The notes beneath the pieces are model-generated. The model was not told the origin of the DNA, searched no databases, and saw only the letters and a program-made list of their open reading frames with translations. From Solanum dulcamara (taxonomy: Eukaryota > Streptophyta > Magnoliopsida > Solanales > Solanaceae), in NCBI RefSeq assembly GCF_947179165.1, contig NC_077242.1, positions 76,365,097 through 76,429,096 of the forward strand: a DNA stretch of 64,000 nt. The letters run 5' to 3'. This document shows positions 36,501 through 50,397 of the stretch, piece after piece. Positions within the stretch are counted from its first letter, which is position 1. Every line of letters starts with the position of its first letter. A program made the translations under genes and the position numbers.

Positions 36501-37393
36501 CATATAAGATTTCATTAAAGAGAGACACTTTCTCAGTAAAATCTACATTAATATAGGAAAAAGGGTCAGAGATAGAGCATTTTCTAGGATAACATGGTCT
36601 CATTTCATGTTACCAACCCCCCCCCCCCCACCCCAATCATTCCAAGAAAGTTTGTGACGTATATCAATTAACCTGGCATGTTCAAATCAGCATGCCTCGA
36701 AAATGATGTAATATTAGGAGTTCTCTCATGGAAAATCTGTTAAAATTCATCCACGATTTATGGAATTATTTCTCTGTGTGTCGTAGTTTAGAATTCGTGT
36801 TATTGATATTTAAGGGTTATTGAGCGATAACTGTTATTACATATTTAGCAGAACTTAATAATTTTGACTGAAATTTTATATATACGATAAAAAATAATTT
36901 ATCTAAAAGTCGTGGCTCCACCTCTAATATTGTCTATCAGAATTTGTTTTATTCTTAAAATTTGATTCAAAACATTAATTAAGAATGAAGAGATTTTATC
37001 CGTTCCACCACAATAATCGATGGGATTGAAGGCTCACTTTACTTCATTACAACTTACAATTAGTCCACTCCCTCTATTTATTCCTTTTAATTAAATAAAA
37101 GAAATAGATTTATTTCTTACTTTTGTGGAAAAGACATTTTTGATTTAACGATTGAATTGTGAATTTCTTGATTGTTTTAATTATGTTCATGATTAAATTT
37201 CTTTTTTTTTTAATATAAAAATACAAAATTATTACAATATCATTTTATGTTGAATTTGGATTTACTTGAATCTTTGTGGATTTATCTAATTACTTGCTTA
37301 ATTCAATCAAATCAAATCTAGTTTCAGTACCTAACTAATCTAAGGAATCAAATGAAGTTTATATTTGAATTTCCACGTTGTTTTAATATTCAT
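33592..37393. other. 3.8 kb of AT-rich intergenic DNA, no gene seen
   Basis: ORFs are short and without recognisable similarity; a 104-aa frame at 34517-34831 on minus looks random. Homopolymer G and C tracts occur at about 36220-36237 and 36617-36630. Confidence 0.6.
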
Positions 37394-37582
37394 TGAATAC
37401 GAAAGATATTAATCCCTTGATATATTTTATTAACCTTAATAGTTTATATATATAAATACAAGAGTATAATTAGGCTATAATTAAGGAAACTAAATATCTC
37501 TATATTATGAACTAAATAAACTAAATATCTCTATATTAGGAACTAAATATACACAATATGTTAGAATATATTTTCATATATT

Positions 37583-40350
37583 CTAGCACACCCCCGCGAT
37601 CGAAGCGAAAGGTCGCCGAATGCTAAGACTGTCCCGAAAATCCTCAAATAACACCAACGGAAGGCCTTTGGTGAAGATATCTGCAATCTGATAACAAGAG
37701 GGGGGGGGGACATGTAACACTAAAACCTGGCCACCAGCCACCTTTTCCCGTACAAAATATATGTCCATCTCAATGTGCTTAGTGCGTTGATGCTGAACAG
37801 GATTACCAGCCAGATAAATGGCACTAACATTATCACAGTAAACCAAAGAAGCCTGTGGAATATGACAATGAAGTTCAAAAAGCAAGTTTCGCAACCAACA
37901 TGAATCAGAAACCACATTGGCAACCCCTTGGTATTCTGTCTCTGCACTCAAACGGGACAAAGTAGCTTGATATTTGGCGGACCATGAGATCAAGTTATCA
38001 CTCATAAAGACACAATAACCCGAAGTCGAACGCCATATATCGGGGCACCCACTCCAATTAGCATCAGTATATGAGACAAGAGTGGTTGTGAAAGAGGGAT
38101 AAAGGTGAAGACCATAATCCAAAGTACCTTGTAGGTAGCGCACGATGCGCTTGAGAGCGTTCATGTGCTCATCTCATGGATCATGCATGAATAAGCATAT
38201 CTATTGCACAACATAAGTAATATCTGGTGTTGTGAACATGAGGTATTATAGTGCCCCTACAAAACTCCGATAAAGATATGGGTCCTCAAATGGTATGCTC
38301 GTAGTAGCCCCGAGCTTTGATTTTGGAGAAATTGAAGTAGGATATGGCTTACACGATGACATGCCAGCTCGATCAATGATCTCGGCCGCATACTTTCTTT
38401 GAGATAAAAATAAACCGCCTATATAATGAGTGACAACAATGCCCAAGAAATAACTCAAAGGGCTCAAATCCTTCATAGCAAATTCGGAGTTAAGAAGCGA
38501 TATGATAGATCGGCGGAGCGCATCAGAGGAAGCAGTTAAAATAATATTGTTGACATAAAATAAAAAATAAGCCATAAAAGTACTTTGACAATAAACAAAT
38601 AAAGAATAATCAGTCTTACAGTAAATCGCTTATATCAAGCCTGCGGAGCTTGTTTCAGTCCATAAAGAGATTTCTTCAGCAAACACACATGATTAGGTCT
38701 ATTAGGATCCCGATAGCCCAAAGGTTGATACATGTAAACAGTTTCCTTGAGTTCTTCATGTAAGAAAGCATTTTTGACGTCAAGTTGATGAATCGATCAT
38801 GCCTTGGTGAGAGCCAAACTAAGAACCGTATGAATAGTCGTCAGTTTGGAAACTGGACTAAATGTCTCACCATAATCCACGCCAACCTGTTGGGTTCTAC
38901 CATCACCTATAAGACGAGCTTTATGTCACTCAAACGAACCATTAGATTTTTCTTTATGAGTAAAAATCCATATACATCGAATAACATTAACATTTGGAGG
39001 ACGGAGCACCAATTTTCATGTCTTATTTTAAATAAGAGCATTATACTAGTCACGAAGAGAAGACACAGGATTACGGGGTAGAGGAGACTTTAAGACGGAT
39101 GTAAGAAGGTTGAAGGACCTCTTAGACTTATAGATCCCATGTTGACTCCTAGTACCAGGATCGGTGGGTAAACTAGAGGGAGAGACGGGAGTGGGTGGAG
39201 GAGGAGATCTAGGTGGGAGATCAGAAAAAGACGTTGGGGCTGACCCAGCAGGCAACGAATGAGCGATCTGCCCAGGTGAGGGGGCAGAGCCGCTAGCTAG
39301 GCACGACGGGATAGGCAGCAGTGCAGGAGAAAAGTAGTGATCCGGTAGGTTTGTAGAGGTAGTGAGATGACAAACCACATAGGGAGATAGGCCATCATCT
39401 AAAAATTGGTATATGTGATTTTGAGGAGTATGTAACTTGACAAAAGGAAATTGCATCTCATCAAATATTACGTGACGGCTGATGATGATTTTTCGAGATG
39501 ATAAATTAAAATATTTATACCCACAATGATGTGACCGGGTTGAAGTTTGTTTATGAGTGTGGAGGGAATGAGAAGATAACACAAATACCCAAATACACAA
39601 AGATGGGAATAAGAGGAATCCTTCCGATAAAGAATGCGAACAGGGGATTGATAGTTTATCAATTTATGAGGAAGGATGTTGAGAAGATAAGTTGTCATTT
39701 GCAAAGTATGATGCCAAAAGTAAGGAGGAAGTGAAGCATGGGCCAATAAAGTACGAACAATGTTATTAAATATACGAATTTGTGTTTCGGCTTTTTCATT
39801 TTGAGGAGATGTGTGAGGACATGAAAATTAAAATGACAGACAATTGGCTCTACAGAAGTCCCAAAAGGGTATCAAATTCCTTGTCATTATCACATTGAAT
39901 ATTCTTGATGTCTCGCTCAAAGTGAGTTCAAATAAATGTCATAAAAGTTAAAAATATGAAAAAGATTTATGATTTGTGCGATAAAGGAAACGTCCACAAA
40001 AATTTAGAATAATCATTCATAAACAAGACATAATATCGATGACCTGAGGAACTCAAAATGGGTGATGTCCAAAGATCACTATATATAATATCAAATGGCA
40101 TAAGAGTGCTAGAATTCGAAGCATAAAATGGCAACTTAACATATTTTCCAAGAGGACAAGAATGACAAATACGAACTTCTCTACTTGGATTACAATCAAT
40201 CAATTTATTCTTCCTAAGGGAATTCAACACAGGTACTCCCGGGTGGCCCAAACGAACATGCAAAAGAGATGGTGCCAAAGCAGCAAAAGTAGATGGTGAA
40301 GTGACTGAATTGTTGATCGGATAAAGATCTCCTTGACTGTTACACCTCAT
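37583..40350 (-). pseudogene. Fragmented copia pol (integrase, RT, RNase H)
   Basis: Minus-strand fragments lie in several frames. 39967-40350 holds the GAG-pre-integrase (HVRLGHPG, CHSCPLGK) and the start of the integrase (YSDLWTSP). 39468-39746 holds the integrase C-terminus, with its proline-rich continuation at 39046-39600 in another frame. 38246-38575 holds the RT palm region. 37583-38164 holds RNase H (SYTDANW, SAETEYQG, CDNVSAIYLA). Frames are separated by stops and frameshifts. The RT active-site box reads YVNN rather than YVDD, so even an uninterrupted copy could not polymerise. Confidence 0.85.
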
Positions 40351-40699
40351 TACCAGCCTCTCCGTCTAAAAATCCTTCACAGAAAACCCAAAGGGATCAA
40401 AATTAATAGAGACAGAGTTTTCAGTGGTAAATTTATGGACGGACACCAAATTTTTAACTAGGTGAGGGGCATGAAAGACATTGTTTAAGTGCAAGAGAGG
40501 ACACGGAGAAGACAAAGTCGTGTGTCCATAGCCATGAATTAAAATTGATTGACCATTACCAATAATTATGCCACATTTATTGCTCTTATAAAAATAAGAC
40601 GTGAGGTTACCTTACGTGGATGTTATATGGGAAGTGGCACCGATGTTCACGTACCAATTTGCATCTCGAGGAGTGATACCAAGAGTATGCTTGGCGGCT

Positions 40700-41795
40700 T
40701 CAATGTTCATATGAGTAGGAGCTGCCATGTAGGCCTGCTTAGGTCGGGGGCTAAGAACACCTACTCGTGGTAGCTGCTACTGTCCATAATTGGAGCGGGA
40801 CCAAGAAATTGAAGGATATGGACACGGTGGTATAGCCCAAGGACCCCATAATGCCATTCACGGCCATTTCTGCCCGCCAGCCCAAGGAGAATAGGGCGGA
40901 GGGTTCTGCCCCGCTGATTGCTGCCCAGTTCCGCAGCTGTTGCCGCCTTCTAGCTAACCACCATGGCCTGTATTACCGCCGCTGCTGACAGCTCCTTTGC
41001 CGCCTCCACGACCACTATTATTTCCGCAATATTTTCCCCCATTATTGCTTCGGTTATGGTTTTTCTTTCCATCATTAGAATTGCGGTTGGAAGAGAAATT
41101 ATCAGGAACATCAAGAGGACCCTCGAACGAGCGAGAAACTAAGGTAATAGAGGAGCTTTAGGCTATTTTCTTAGCACGGTCAGCCTCATCAAGAGTGAGC
41201 ATCGAATGGGCTTGATAAAATTGAGGCAACGGGTCACGTTGACGAATAAGAATGGCCAGACCTTAGTAGAGCTTGGTAAGGCCAGAGATCAGTTGAAGAA
41301 CTAGTCGATCATTAGCGATCGGGGAGCCGACATTTTTGAGTTGATCCACTAGAGATTTGAGATGTTGACAATAGGTAGATAAATTCGGAAAATCTACCAT
41401 GACGACATGAGTGAAGTCGTACACAAGGATAACAGCACGAGAGTGTTTGTTATACTAGAATATGTCACGAAGAGATTCCAATCCTCCATCGCCGCGGTGT
41501 CAGGTTCAAGAATTGTATGCAAAGAATCTTGAGAGATAGTAACATAGAGCCATTGGAGAACGGTAGCGTCTAGGGTAGACCACAGTTCTTTGTCCTCCTC
41601 TTGTTGAAGTTGTTTCTCCGTGCCCGTTGTCGGAGGAATAATATGATCAATCACCCGATGAGATCTTGCATGAATCTTAAAGAGTTCCGCTCATGTGGAA
41701 TATTGTACGTTCTCCATTTCAAGAGTGAGGGGAACATGGTTCTTGATGTTGGATACAACAAGAGTAGGATGAAAGGAAGATTTGGAGTTAGACAT
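40700..41795 (-). pseudogene. Copia gag remnant
   Basis: An ATG at 41795 on minus, about 100 bp inside the primer site, opens a gag-like frame (an MSNSKSSF start, then LTLEMENVQYST). It is cut by a TGA at 41691-41693. Similarity continues to about 41394 (STLDATVLQWLYVTIS). The distal part is Asn/Gly-rich. No clear zinc knuckle could be read. Confidence 0.7.
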
Positions 41796-42063
41796 GGTGA
41801 TTCAGAATAGAGGAAAAGGGAGAGGAGGGGGGCGGCGGTAGCAGAAATCCGAGAAGAAGAAGAAGGTCGGATTGTGCCCTAGAAATCTGATACCATGAAA
41901 GAGATTAATCTCTTGATTTATTTCATTATCCTCAATGATTTCTATACACAAATACAAGAGTATAATTAGGCTATAATTAAGGAAACTAAACATCTCTATA
42001 TTAGGAACTAAATATATACAATCTGTTACAATCTGTCAGAATATATTTTCATATATTTTAATA

Positions 42064-44880
42064 GAGTATTTTTTTTAGAAAAATACAAACTTATAATTTT
42101 ATTTTTATATTGAGTTTGGACTTATTTGGTTTTGTGTATGATCTAATTAATTGTTTAGTTCAATCAAATCTAGTTTTGGAGTAACTAATCTAAGGCATAA
42201 AATACAACCACAATATGTAGTGTAATTTCACAAATAGCGTCCCAAAAGAGTAGAATGTACACAAATTTTATTTATTTTTATGAAATGGAAAGACTGTTTT
42301 CATGAATAGATCCTCAGCTCAAAAAGAAAGAATTTTCGGCTCAAAAGAATCCAAATAATCAAATAAATCTTATATTTGTTTTAGTTTGACAATAGCATTA
42401 TGTGTTAAGCCTACGATGCCTTCACAAGCCGGGCCTTCTTTTTGTACTATTAATAATAATTAAAATCGGATTCAATCGTTAACTTGCCCTATAAAAATTA
42501 CAAGTTATCTTTTTTAAAATTAAAATTCATAAATTTAAAATTTTAGCTTTGCAGATAGCAAACTAGAACCAATTTTAGTACAATACGACTATAATGGCTT
42601 TGCCATTATTTTTTAGTCAAATTAATTGCACTAGAAAACGAATAAAAAGTCATAGAATTGGTAGTTACTCCCTCCATTTCATTTTATTTGGTCTTATATT
42701 AAAAATTATTACTTTATTCAACTTTTCTATTTTAAAAAATTAAGAGAATTTTATTTTCATACTATCCTTAGTATTAAATAACTATACAAATTAATAGTAC
42801 ATAGTCAAAATCAGAGTTCTAAAACATCATTAATAATGTTAGTTTAATAAAATACACCTCTAATTAAAGCTTTTTAAAAATGTGTGTCAAATTAACAGGG
42901 GTCAAGTAAGAATTGAACTTCATGTAATTTAACTCTCATAAAACGAAACACGACTAATATTTTGAGATGATTTCTTTTTAAAAAGGGTGGGGCGGAGGGG
43001 GGAGGGAATTAATGAGAAATAGGGAAAATATTACAAAATAAGAAATCAAACTATCACCAATAAAGTAAAAATTCAGATAGCTAATTAAAATTCCTCATTA
43101 AGAAATTAATGTAATAAATAATAATTTTATATCAATATAAAAATTTATCAACTTTAAATTTTAAATCCGTCTGAATGTGCCTAGGATAGTTAGAGAACAT
43201 AAAGGATATGTGCATCAGAGTTGATGAAGCCTAAAATTTGAAAAATTCATGTGCAAATCTAATCAAATTGTGTGATTTTACAAACTATTTTGGAGAAAAT
43301 AAGGCTCAAAAGGGGTTCATGTGAGGATAGCCGCAAATCACGGGGGATCTTTAATTCCTTTCCTTTCTTGAGTTGGACCCCATTATTGTCTCACCATGTG
43401 GGAGTTGACATATAATCCTTTTATTTTAATTAATTTTGTATGATTTTGATTTGATATAAAGTATAAAAAAATAAAATATATAAAATTGAATTTATGTGAT
43501 TTTAAATTAAGAGTTTGTAAAAAAATATTAAAATATTCTTTATTTGTGTTTTTTTAAATATGTCACTAAAAATAAAAACTAAAAAAATTGACCAAAGAAA
43601 ATTAAAACGGAGAAAGTACTAGAGGTAATAAGGGTGGTTTTTAATAAAGACATGACTCAATTGAAATTTGTGTGTTTGAGTTCTTGAAAATATAATCGTC
43701 TTTGGTAAAGAACAGGGCGAGTTTATAACCTATTTTATGGTGCACGTGGATCGAGGGCGAATTCAGTATAGAAATTGTGGTGCACATAAACTCAAAGTAT
43801 CCTCGCTAAATTAAATATTTTATATACATAATTCTTAGAATTGAGTTCATACTATTTGTTGGCAACTTGCATTCATGCTTCAAAAGGGTTGAATGTTGAG
43901 TTATTTATCCCAATAAAAAGAGTTTGATTCCAACTAAATATATATTTTTATTTTTTCAGTGATACACCCATGTTCTAGAAATTTAGATTCGCCTCTGATG
44001 TAAACGCATGATCTTTCCGCTATATTAGATATTTTATATACATATTTTCTAGAATTGATATGATATTATCTATTGGCATCTGTGCTCCCAAAAGCCTAAA
44101 TAGTGCATTTCATTAAATGTTGAATTATTTACCTAGATGAACATAGATCAAATTACCACTAATCCTTATGTTTTTTTCTCAATTTTTAATGATGCACTCA
44201 TGTTATAGAAATTCTAAATCCACCTATAATGGACAACACTTTATCTATGAAGTAGAATTTTTTGACGTGAATTCGAAGGGTTAAATCCACAAATAATCAC
44301 TTTTTGGCTTGTGTAATTAATGAATAGCCACTATTATAGAATTTTAAATGTTACATATAAACATCGAGAGTCTTAAAATTTCATCTTGAAATTTAAAACT
44401 CCAATACAATGACTTTCTTAAACACTGAGCCAAAATAATTATTTGACAATATTTCTACTAAATTTAAATAAATTTGACTCCAAGTAAAATACGAAACGAC
44501 AAAAAAAAATTGATTTATATTTGGCCATTTGATTGATTGCCTCATATAATCTTTCACATTCCGGAGTTACATGGTCAATTATAAAGTATTATAATATGAT
44601 ATTTTTGTAGAATTATTTTTAAAAAAGAAGAATGATAATGCTTATATTTGTCATTTTCTTGTATTTCTTTAAATTATTATTTTTTAGTTTATTCAAGAAT
44701 CAGACCTATAAGACACTATTCAATCGATTAGAAGATAATCTTTTCATCTTAGGAAACTTATACATTAGTAAATTGTGAAGAGTTGTTGAAATCCAAGTAT
44801 CCAACCTCTTGCATTGTATTACCATAACGAAAAGAGAAAAAGAATTAAAAAAAGGGAAGAAATTGCTCTTGTGATTCGAA
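42064..44880. other. AT-rich intergenic DNA with MITE remnants
   Basis: A Stowaway-like left end (actccctccatttcatttta) lies at 42667. A Stowaway-like right end (aaaacggagaaagtact) lies near 43605. They may belong to different decayed elements. No gene is seen. Confidence 0.5.
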
Positions 44881-46380
44881 ATGAATCTTTATCGATGGAG
44901 GAAAGGAATAGCGATAAATTTATATGAAGTATCTAGGAAAAACAGATTCAGTCGAACGATGAATTCTTACGTGGTTCAAGCAAATCAAAGATCTGTCTGT
45001 TATAACAATAATGAAGTCATATTAAAATTTTATTACCTTATTCTAGTCAATTTTCAAATTCATTGAGTTAGACTAAATTAAAATTTTATTGAGTAAACTC
45101 ACAAATTGAGATAAATTTTCTCTATTCTAGGTGTTTATATTATATTCGAGAACTTTCATTTAGAATTGCGGAATCTCAATCATCACACTACATGTACATT
45201 CTTCATTCTTCGATGGTTTCATATTCAAATATCTATAAGCTTAAAAATGCTTTTGTTTTTGTTACTTTCTTCTTTCTTCATGTAAATAAAAGAATTTTTT
45301 TTTTCTTATTCCACACTTTTCTTTGATTATAATAACATTCCATTTATGCTAAAGAGAGATGTTTATGCTAAACCATTTGTTTAAATCTAATTAAGTGCCT
45401 TATTTCCGTTAATATTCAATATCATAAGCTTTTCAACGATAGTGTAATAGTGTCCATGATTTTTTCTCCTTTTTAATAATAGAGAGATCTTTGAGGGTCA
45501 ATGAATGATACAGCATTCGAAAGTCGATGGTAATAAACTTGTTCTTTATTTTTTTTACTTAAATATATAGTATTTTTTTGTCTATGTCAGGATCGATTCT
45601 CTAATGTATGCCTACCCACACATTATATGTTTACGCTCTTAATTATCACTAGACGAGAACCTCAGGAATGAGACTAATAATATACATTCTCATCTGTTTT
45701 GAATCATGAATTAGTTTCAAGTTCAAATTTCAACGAAAGCCAAAAAAATTTAGATTATTTTGTCTCATTTGCTCAAGCTTTGATGATCAAATTTACTTGA
45801 TATTTGTATTGGCGAAAGATAGTAATTGCTATAACAATTATCCAATAGAATAATTAAGATGCACGCAAGCTGATGCAAAATTAATAATATGTACACATAA
45901 TGTTATAATTATAAATAACCTTGGTCCAAATCTTTACTATGGTGTATATAGTGTTAATTAGGAACATAAATTTCTTGATTTATGCCAAACATGAGACATG
46001 TCTAATCATTGAAGAAGATTTTGTACTCTTTGAGCCAAAATTAAAAATAAATAAAATAGACCTCACATTTTTTTGCTATCTCTCATCACAAGACCATACT
46101 TTAAAATCCCCATGTGGAGACCATGTGAGTGATTTTCTCCTTTCTTGCCAAAGCCAAAACCTATGCCCCTCTGAGAATTTTTCATTGCAATAGCACCCAC
46201 TATCCACCCCCACCCCCCCTTAAGCCACCCACCCCAACTTCACCACGTTTTGTGGATCATGCCAAGTTTTTTTTTTCTTTCTAATTAGTAATCATAAAAT
46301 ATTTCTTTCTTCTCTTTCTTTATTTTGATTTTTGGTTTTCCCACTACTTTAAACATCTTTTCCCCGCCTACTCAAGGCAT
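44881..46380. other. AT-rich intergenic DNA, no gene seen
   Basis: Short ORFs (at most 90 aa) without recognisable similarity. A C-rich tract lies at about 46205-46220. Confidence 0.5.
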
Positions 46381-46389
46381 TTTTGTATG

Positions 46390-46560
46390 AAACTTCTGTG
46401 TTGCTATTGGCTCGATGTTCAAAATCCACACCGAAGCCTCGATCGAGCATTGCAGAATCCATTTGAGGTGGCGCTCCCAATAGAATTTTCTCCATATTTG
46501 AATTCGAGACTTTTGGTTAATAGTGAAGCTTTTTGGTTCCGCTGCCTCATTATCTACACA
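46390..46560 (-). repeat. Dispersed repeat related to 49680-49815
   Basis: It shares agaatccatttg, ggcgctcccaatag, attttctccata and gagacttttggttaat with 49680-49815. The 'tcgagac' word on the reverse strand vaguely resembles a tRNA B box, so a SINE origin is possible but unproven. Confidence 0.5.
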
Positions 46561-46724
46561 ACCAAAAACAATAATAACGGCAAATTTTTATAGCTAAATA
46601 AATTTTGTAGATTAATCCTATTTAGTGATGAATAATTATGAAAAGATTATGTTAGCTATGAGCAATTTAATAAATGACAAAATTTGTAGCTGATTTTTAA
46701 TTTAAAATTCTAAAGCTATATTTT

Positions 46725-47460
46725 GAGGCTCTTTGACTTAGTCTCTAACTATATATTCCTCATATCAATCATTTGTATCTATTTTCTATGGATTAATAGT
46801 GTTTGCATGTTGAATTTATTACAAAGGATGACTTAGACTAACATATGTACCATGTGAAAAATCTTGAAAAGTACTATAAATATTAAGATATAATTAAACT
46901 CATATTTTCTGAAAATTTATTGTGAACTTTGAACTCAATCGGTCGAATGATTATTGTTATTCTACTTACGGTTATAGTGCCTCTATCAAGCAAAACAAGT
47001 CTAATAGTACTCCAGCCTTGGTTTTCGGGGATTCCATTTCGATCTAAATTTGAATTCGTTAAGTTCAAATTATGAATCTGTATTAATATTATGATTCTTG
47101 ATTTCAAGATTTTGTAGTTTTTTCGAGCTTCTTATTCCTAGGATACCTAATGAAAAATTGAAAAATATTGTAATAAATCTGCCATTCTTTTTATTAAAAA
47201 AAAATAAATATATATATATATATATATTATAATTACATTGATAATTAACAAAGTTTATAATTGTAGCCAATCTAATTTGTTCATTAAAATGTATTCATGC
47301 ATTAAATAATTTTGAGCTAGAGCCTAGAAGGACATTTTTTCTTTATTTATAGTTAAGGTTCTTTGACTTAGTCTCTAACTACATTACCCCCCCCAAATCA
47401 ATCATTGTATCTAATTTCCAAGATCTAAATAGTGTTTGCATGTTGCATTTATTATAAATG
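46725..47460. repeat. Pair of ~110-bp direct repeats
   Basis: ttctttgacttagtctctaa and atagtgtttgcatgttg(a/c)at occur at about 46728-46825 and 47350-47450, with an AT-rich spacer that includes a (TA)n tract at 47209-47228. Confidence 0.65.
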
Positions 47461-48054
47461 CAGACATGGAATATTGGGAGTGAGATCAGCAAAGCAAAGG
47501 TTTTGGTTTGAGTTTTAGAAAATGAAAAACATTATATTGAAAGTGTCATTTTAAAATTATTTTTATAATGTACGAATTTAAATTTAATCAAATTTTAATA
47601 TGAATATCGAACATCAAATAAAAAAATTATTTTTAATCAGTTAAAACTTATTTGCATCTTATATTTATATCAATCTAATAAATACATCACAATGTGTCTT
47701 CAAATATGTTGTTATAACTAAACTTTAATTAATTAACACATACTTTCACCTTAATTATTAGTTTAATCCGGTAAATTAGTATTATTCATATAAATACCAA
47801 GTGTGTATAAGTTTTTGCCCAATTTAAATTCCATCTTCACCCCACCTAGCACTACATAGGGTAAACAAACAAAATAAAGACAAAGACAAGGTTTAATAGC
47901 ACTTTTAGTCCCTTAATTATTAATGAATTATATAATTCTTGTGATATTTGATTAGGCACATTAAATCTTCAATCACATTTAGTCTTCAATTACTTGAAAT
48001 GTATTTTTTCGATCCGCTTGCTAATGAATATTCACAAATTTTCATAACTATTAG

Positions 48055-48245
48055 GGCTCATTTGGTAGTTGGATAGAGTTATGCATGTATTAGTAATATA
48101 ATATGGGTATTAGTTATGTAGAGATTTAATTATGCATATATTAGTTATGTAGGATTTAGTTGTGCAAGTATTAGTTATGCAGGATTTAGTTATGTAGAGA
48201 TAGTTATGTAGGAATTAGTTATGTAGAAATTACAATATATTAGTG
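48055..48245. repeat. Degenerate minisatellite of TTAGTTATGTAGGA-like units
   Basis: About eight imperfect copies of 'ttagttatg(t/c)agga(t)t' follow a 'ggctcatttggtagttgg' start. That start resembles the end of a dispersed Solanum MITE family. Confidence 0.6.
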
Positions 48246-48249
48246 AGCT

Positions 48250-49675
48250 AATTCTTATTTCTTAATTCCAAAAATATTTGATGAGCTAATAATTATTATA
48301 CCCATTAAAATAAACAACTATCTAAATAATATAATTAATTAAATAAATACCAATAGCTAAAAGTAATAAAATAAATGAAAAATAACTAGCAATTAAGTAA
48401 TTTGCATTGAATTGCTAGGATTAAGCAATTAAGTAATTTAGATTAAAGTAAATAACAAATAACTAAAAATAAATTAATACATATATTGACAATGCGTTGC
48501 AGAAAAACTAAGCAAGAAATTAATTAGCAGCCACTGTCTTGCAACCAAAAAAATAATTAACAAAAAATTAAAAGTAATCAAGCAATTAACAAGACAAAAA
48601 ATCTAACGAAAAAAACTGATAGCACTTTTTTTTTTACATGTGTTAATTATTTAATTTGCTGTAAATTAATATACATTTAAAAGTAAATTGATAAGAATAA
48701 ATGTGTAATTTAAGGCTAGTTCAAATATAACATATTGCCTACAACAAAAGGATCAAAAACACACATTTTAATTAATCAAAAATTAAATATTTATATATGT
48801 ATATTTTGAGTTATATATCATAAGGATCAAAATAAAAATATATCTATAATTGAGGGATGAAAAGTGTAATTCTCCATAAAATAAAGAAACATGGGAAGAG
48901 AGAAAAAAGATAGATATAGTTTGACCGCTAATGACGCTTATGTTTCTCTTTACCCCACATTTGCCCCTAATCATGTTTTAAAAGTTCTCTACAGTGTCCA
49001 CTATTAAATATTATGTATTTTATTTATATATATTTGTAGTTTTATATAGAAACAAATATGACTACAATTTCAAAAAGATTTAGATTATATTGTGCCAAAT
49101 CATTTGTTTCTTTAGTAAAATTGGATGACAAAAAGAAAAAGAAGAAACAAATTCATAAACATGGTTTACTTAAACAAAATTTCTTCATTTTTAATTTCTT
49201 TATTAATATATTTTAGCACTTATCTCCTCACTTTCTATCCACTAGGTCTTCACACTAAGTATAGTCAGATTAACAGGATCTCTCATCTTTTAACTAGAGT
49301 TCTCGATTGAGTTTGAATGAAAATTAAAAAAAATCTTATAAAAGAGAAAAAAAATTATATTCAAAATAACCATTTTTTAATCTTTGAATTGAGAAATAGT
49401 CAAAGGTGAAAGTTGAAATTTTTGAACATTATCATCAAATTATAGCTATTTTTTAAAGACGGGATTAAAAAGTAGTTAGTAGGAGTTATTTTATCCTGAT
49501 AAAAAACATTTTTTCCTTTAATGGATTCTACGTATCGAGAATCTATGTTAGTTGAGCCAATAGATTTCAAATATGAGATGTTAAACAAAAAAAAATGTCG
49601 TCAATTAGATAATCTTCTCACACTTAAAGGAGGAAAATCATAGGAAGGACATTAAAGAGAGATACTTTTTTTTAG
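48250..49675. other. AT-rich intergenic DNA, no gene seen
   Basis: Only short ORFs without recognisable similarity. Confidence 0.5.
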
Positions 49676-49679
49676 TTTC

Positions 49680-49815
49680 TCATCCGATGTTCAGAGTCTG
49701 TATTAGAGCTCTGACTATATTTGGATCGTCACTGCAGAGTCCATTTGTGGGTGACGCTCCCAATATGATTTTCTCCATACCCAGAGGCCAGAGCTCAAAC
49801 TCGAGACCTTTGATT
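49680..49815 (-). repeat. Dispersed repeat related to 46390-46560
   Basis: It carries gagtccatttgtgggtgac, gctcccaatatg, ttttctccatac and ctcaaactcgagacctttg, the same ordered words as the 46.4-kb copy. The family is not identified. Confidence 0.5.
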
Positions 49816-50131
49816 AATTAAGAATGAAGCAGTCACACGACTGTATCATTAAAGAGAGATACTAATTAATCTTTGAAATTTTATTTGTTGCTATAGGATA
49901 ATATTAGATCTATTTCTTGAAGAAATTATTCAAAACGAACAAAGAAGAAGAAAAAGTTAAATTTGTTTTTCCTTTACTTTTCTCTCTTCCCTTCATGGAG
50001 CAATATAATTATGTGGGGATTTATGTTAATGTCCTTTTGTAGTCAAATTAAGTTACAAATGTTAGGTTTTGCATGGCATTTAGGGAACCTTTTTATTCTG
50101 TCTTAAACCAAGATTTTTGGATAATAATTAT

Positions 50132-50160
50132 TATTCTCTCTCTCTCTCTTTTTTTTTTTA
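50132..50160. repeat. (TC)n/T-tract microsatellite upstream of the HLH gene
   Basis: A run of about eight TC units is followed by a T tract, roughly 150-250 bp upstream of the presumed 5' UTR. Pyrimidine tracts are common in plant core promoters. Confidence 0.6.
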
Positions 50161-50397
50161 GGGTTTTATTTGCTTAGTGGGCCATGGGCCTCCATGTGAT
50201 AGCATGTGCTATGTCCTTCTCTCATTGGCCCACTACCCCATGTTACTCCCCACCCCTTTCATTTGAACAAATAAATTGGCTTTTTTATCACTTAACATCT
50301 CCTTCAATTTCCTATTCTTCTCATTTCTTCAAGAACTACATATTTTTTCACCTCTTTGTTTGAAAATTTTCCAAGGAATACAAGAAAATTCATCAAG

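Larger units (their letters stand above)
37394..42063 (-). mobile_element. Old, broken Ty1/copia element
   Basis: The left (3') LTR is about 37394-37588 and the right (5') LTR about 41896-42063. They share aatacaagagtataattagg and ggaaactaaa(t/c)atctctat blocks. The right LTR is followed on minus by TGGTATCAGA (about 41886-41895), the standard tRNA-Met primer site. The left LTR adjoins a polypurine tract (cacccccgcgatcg on plus). The LTRs differ by substitutions and by a ~30-bp duplication in the left one, so the copy is older than the one at 19695. No convincing target duplication is visible. Confidence 0.88.
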
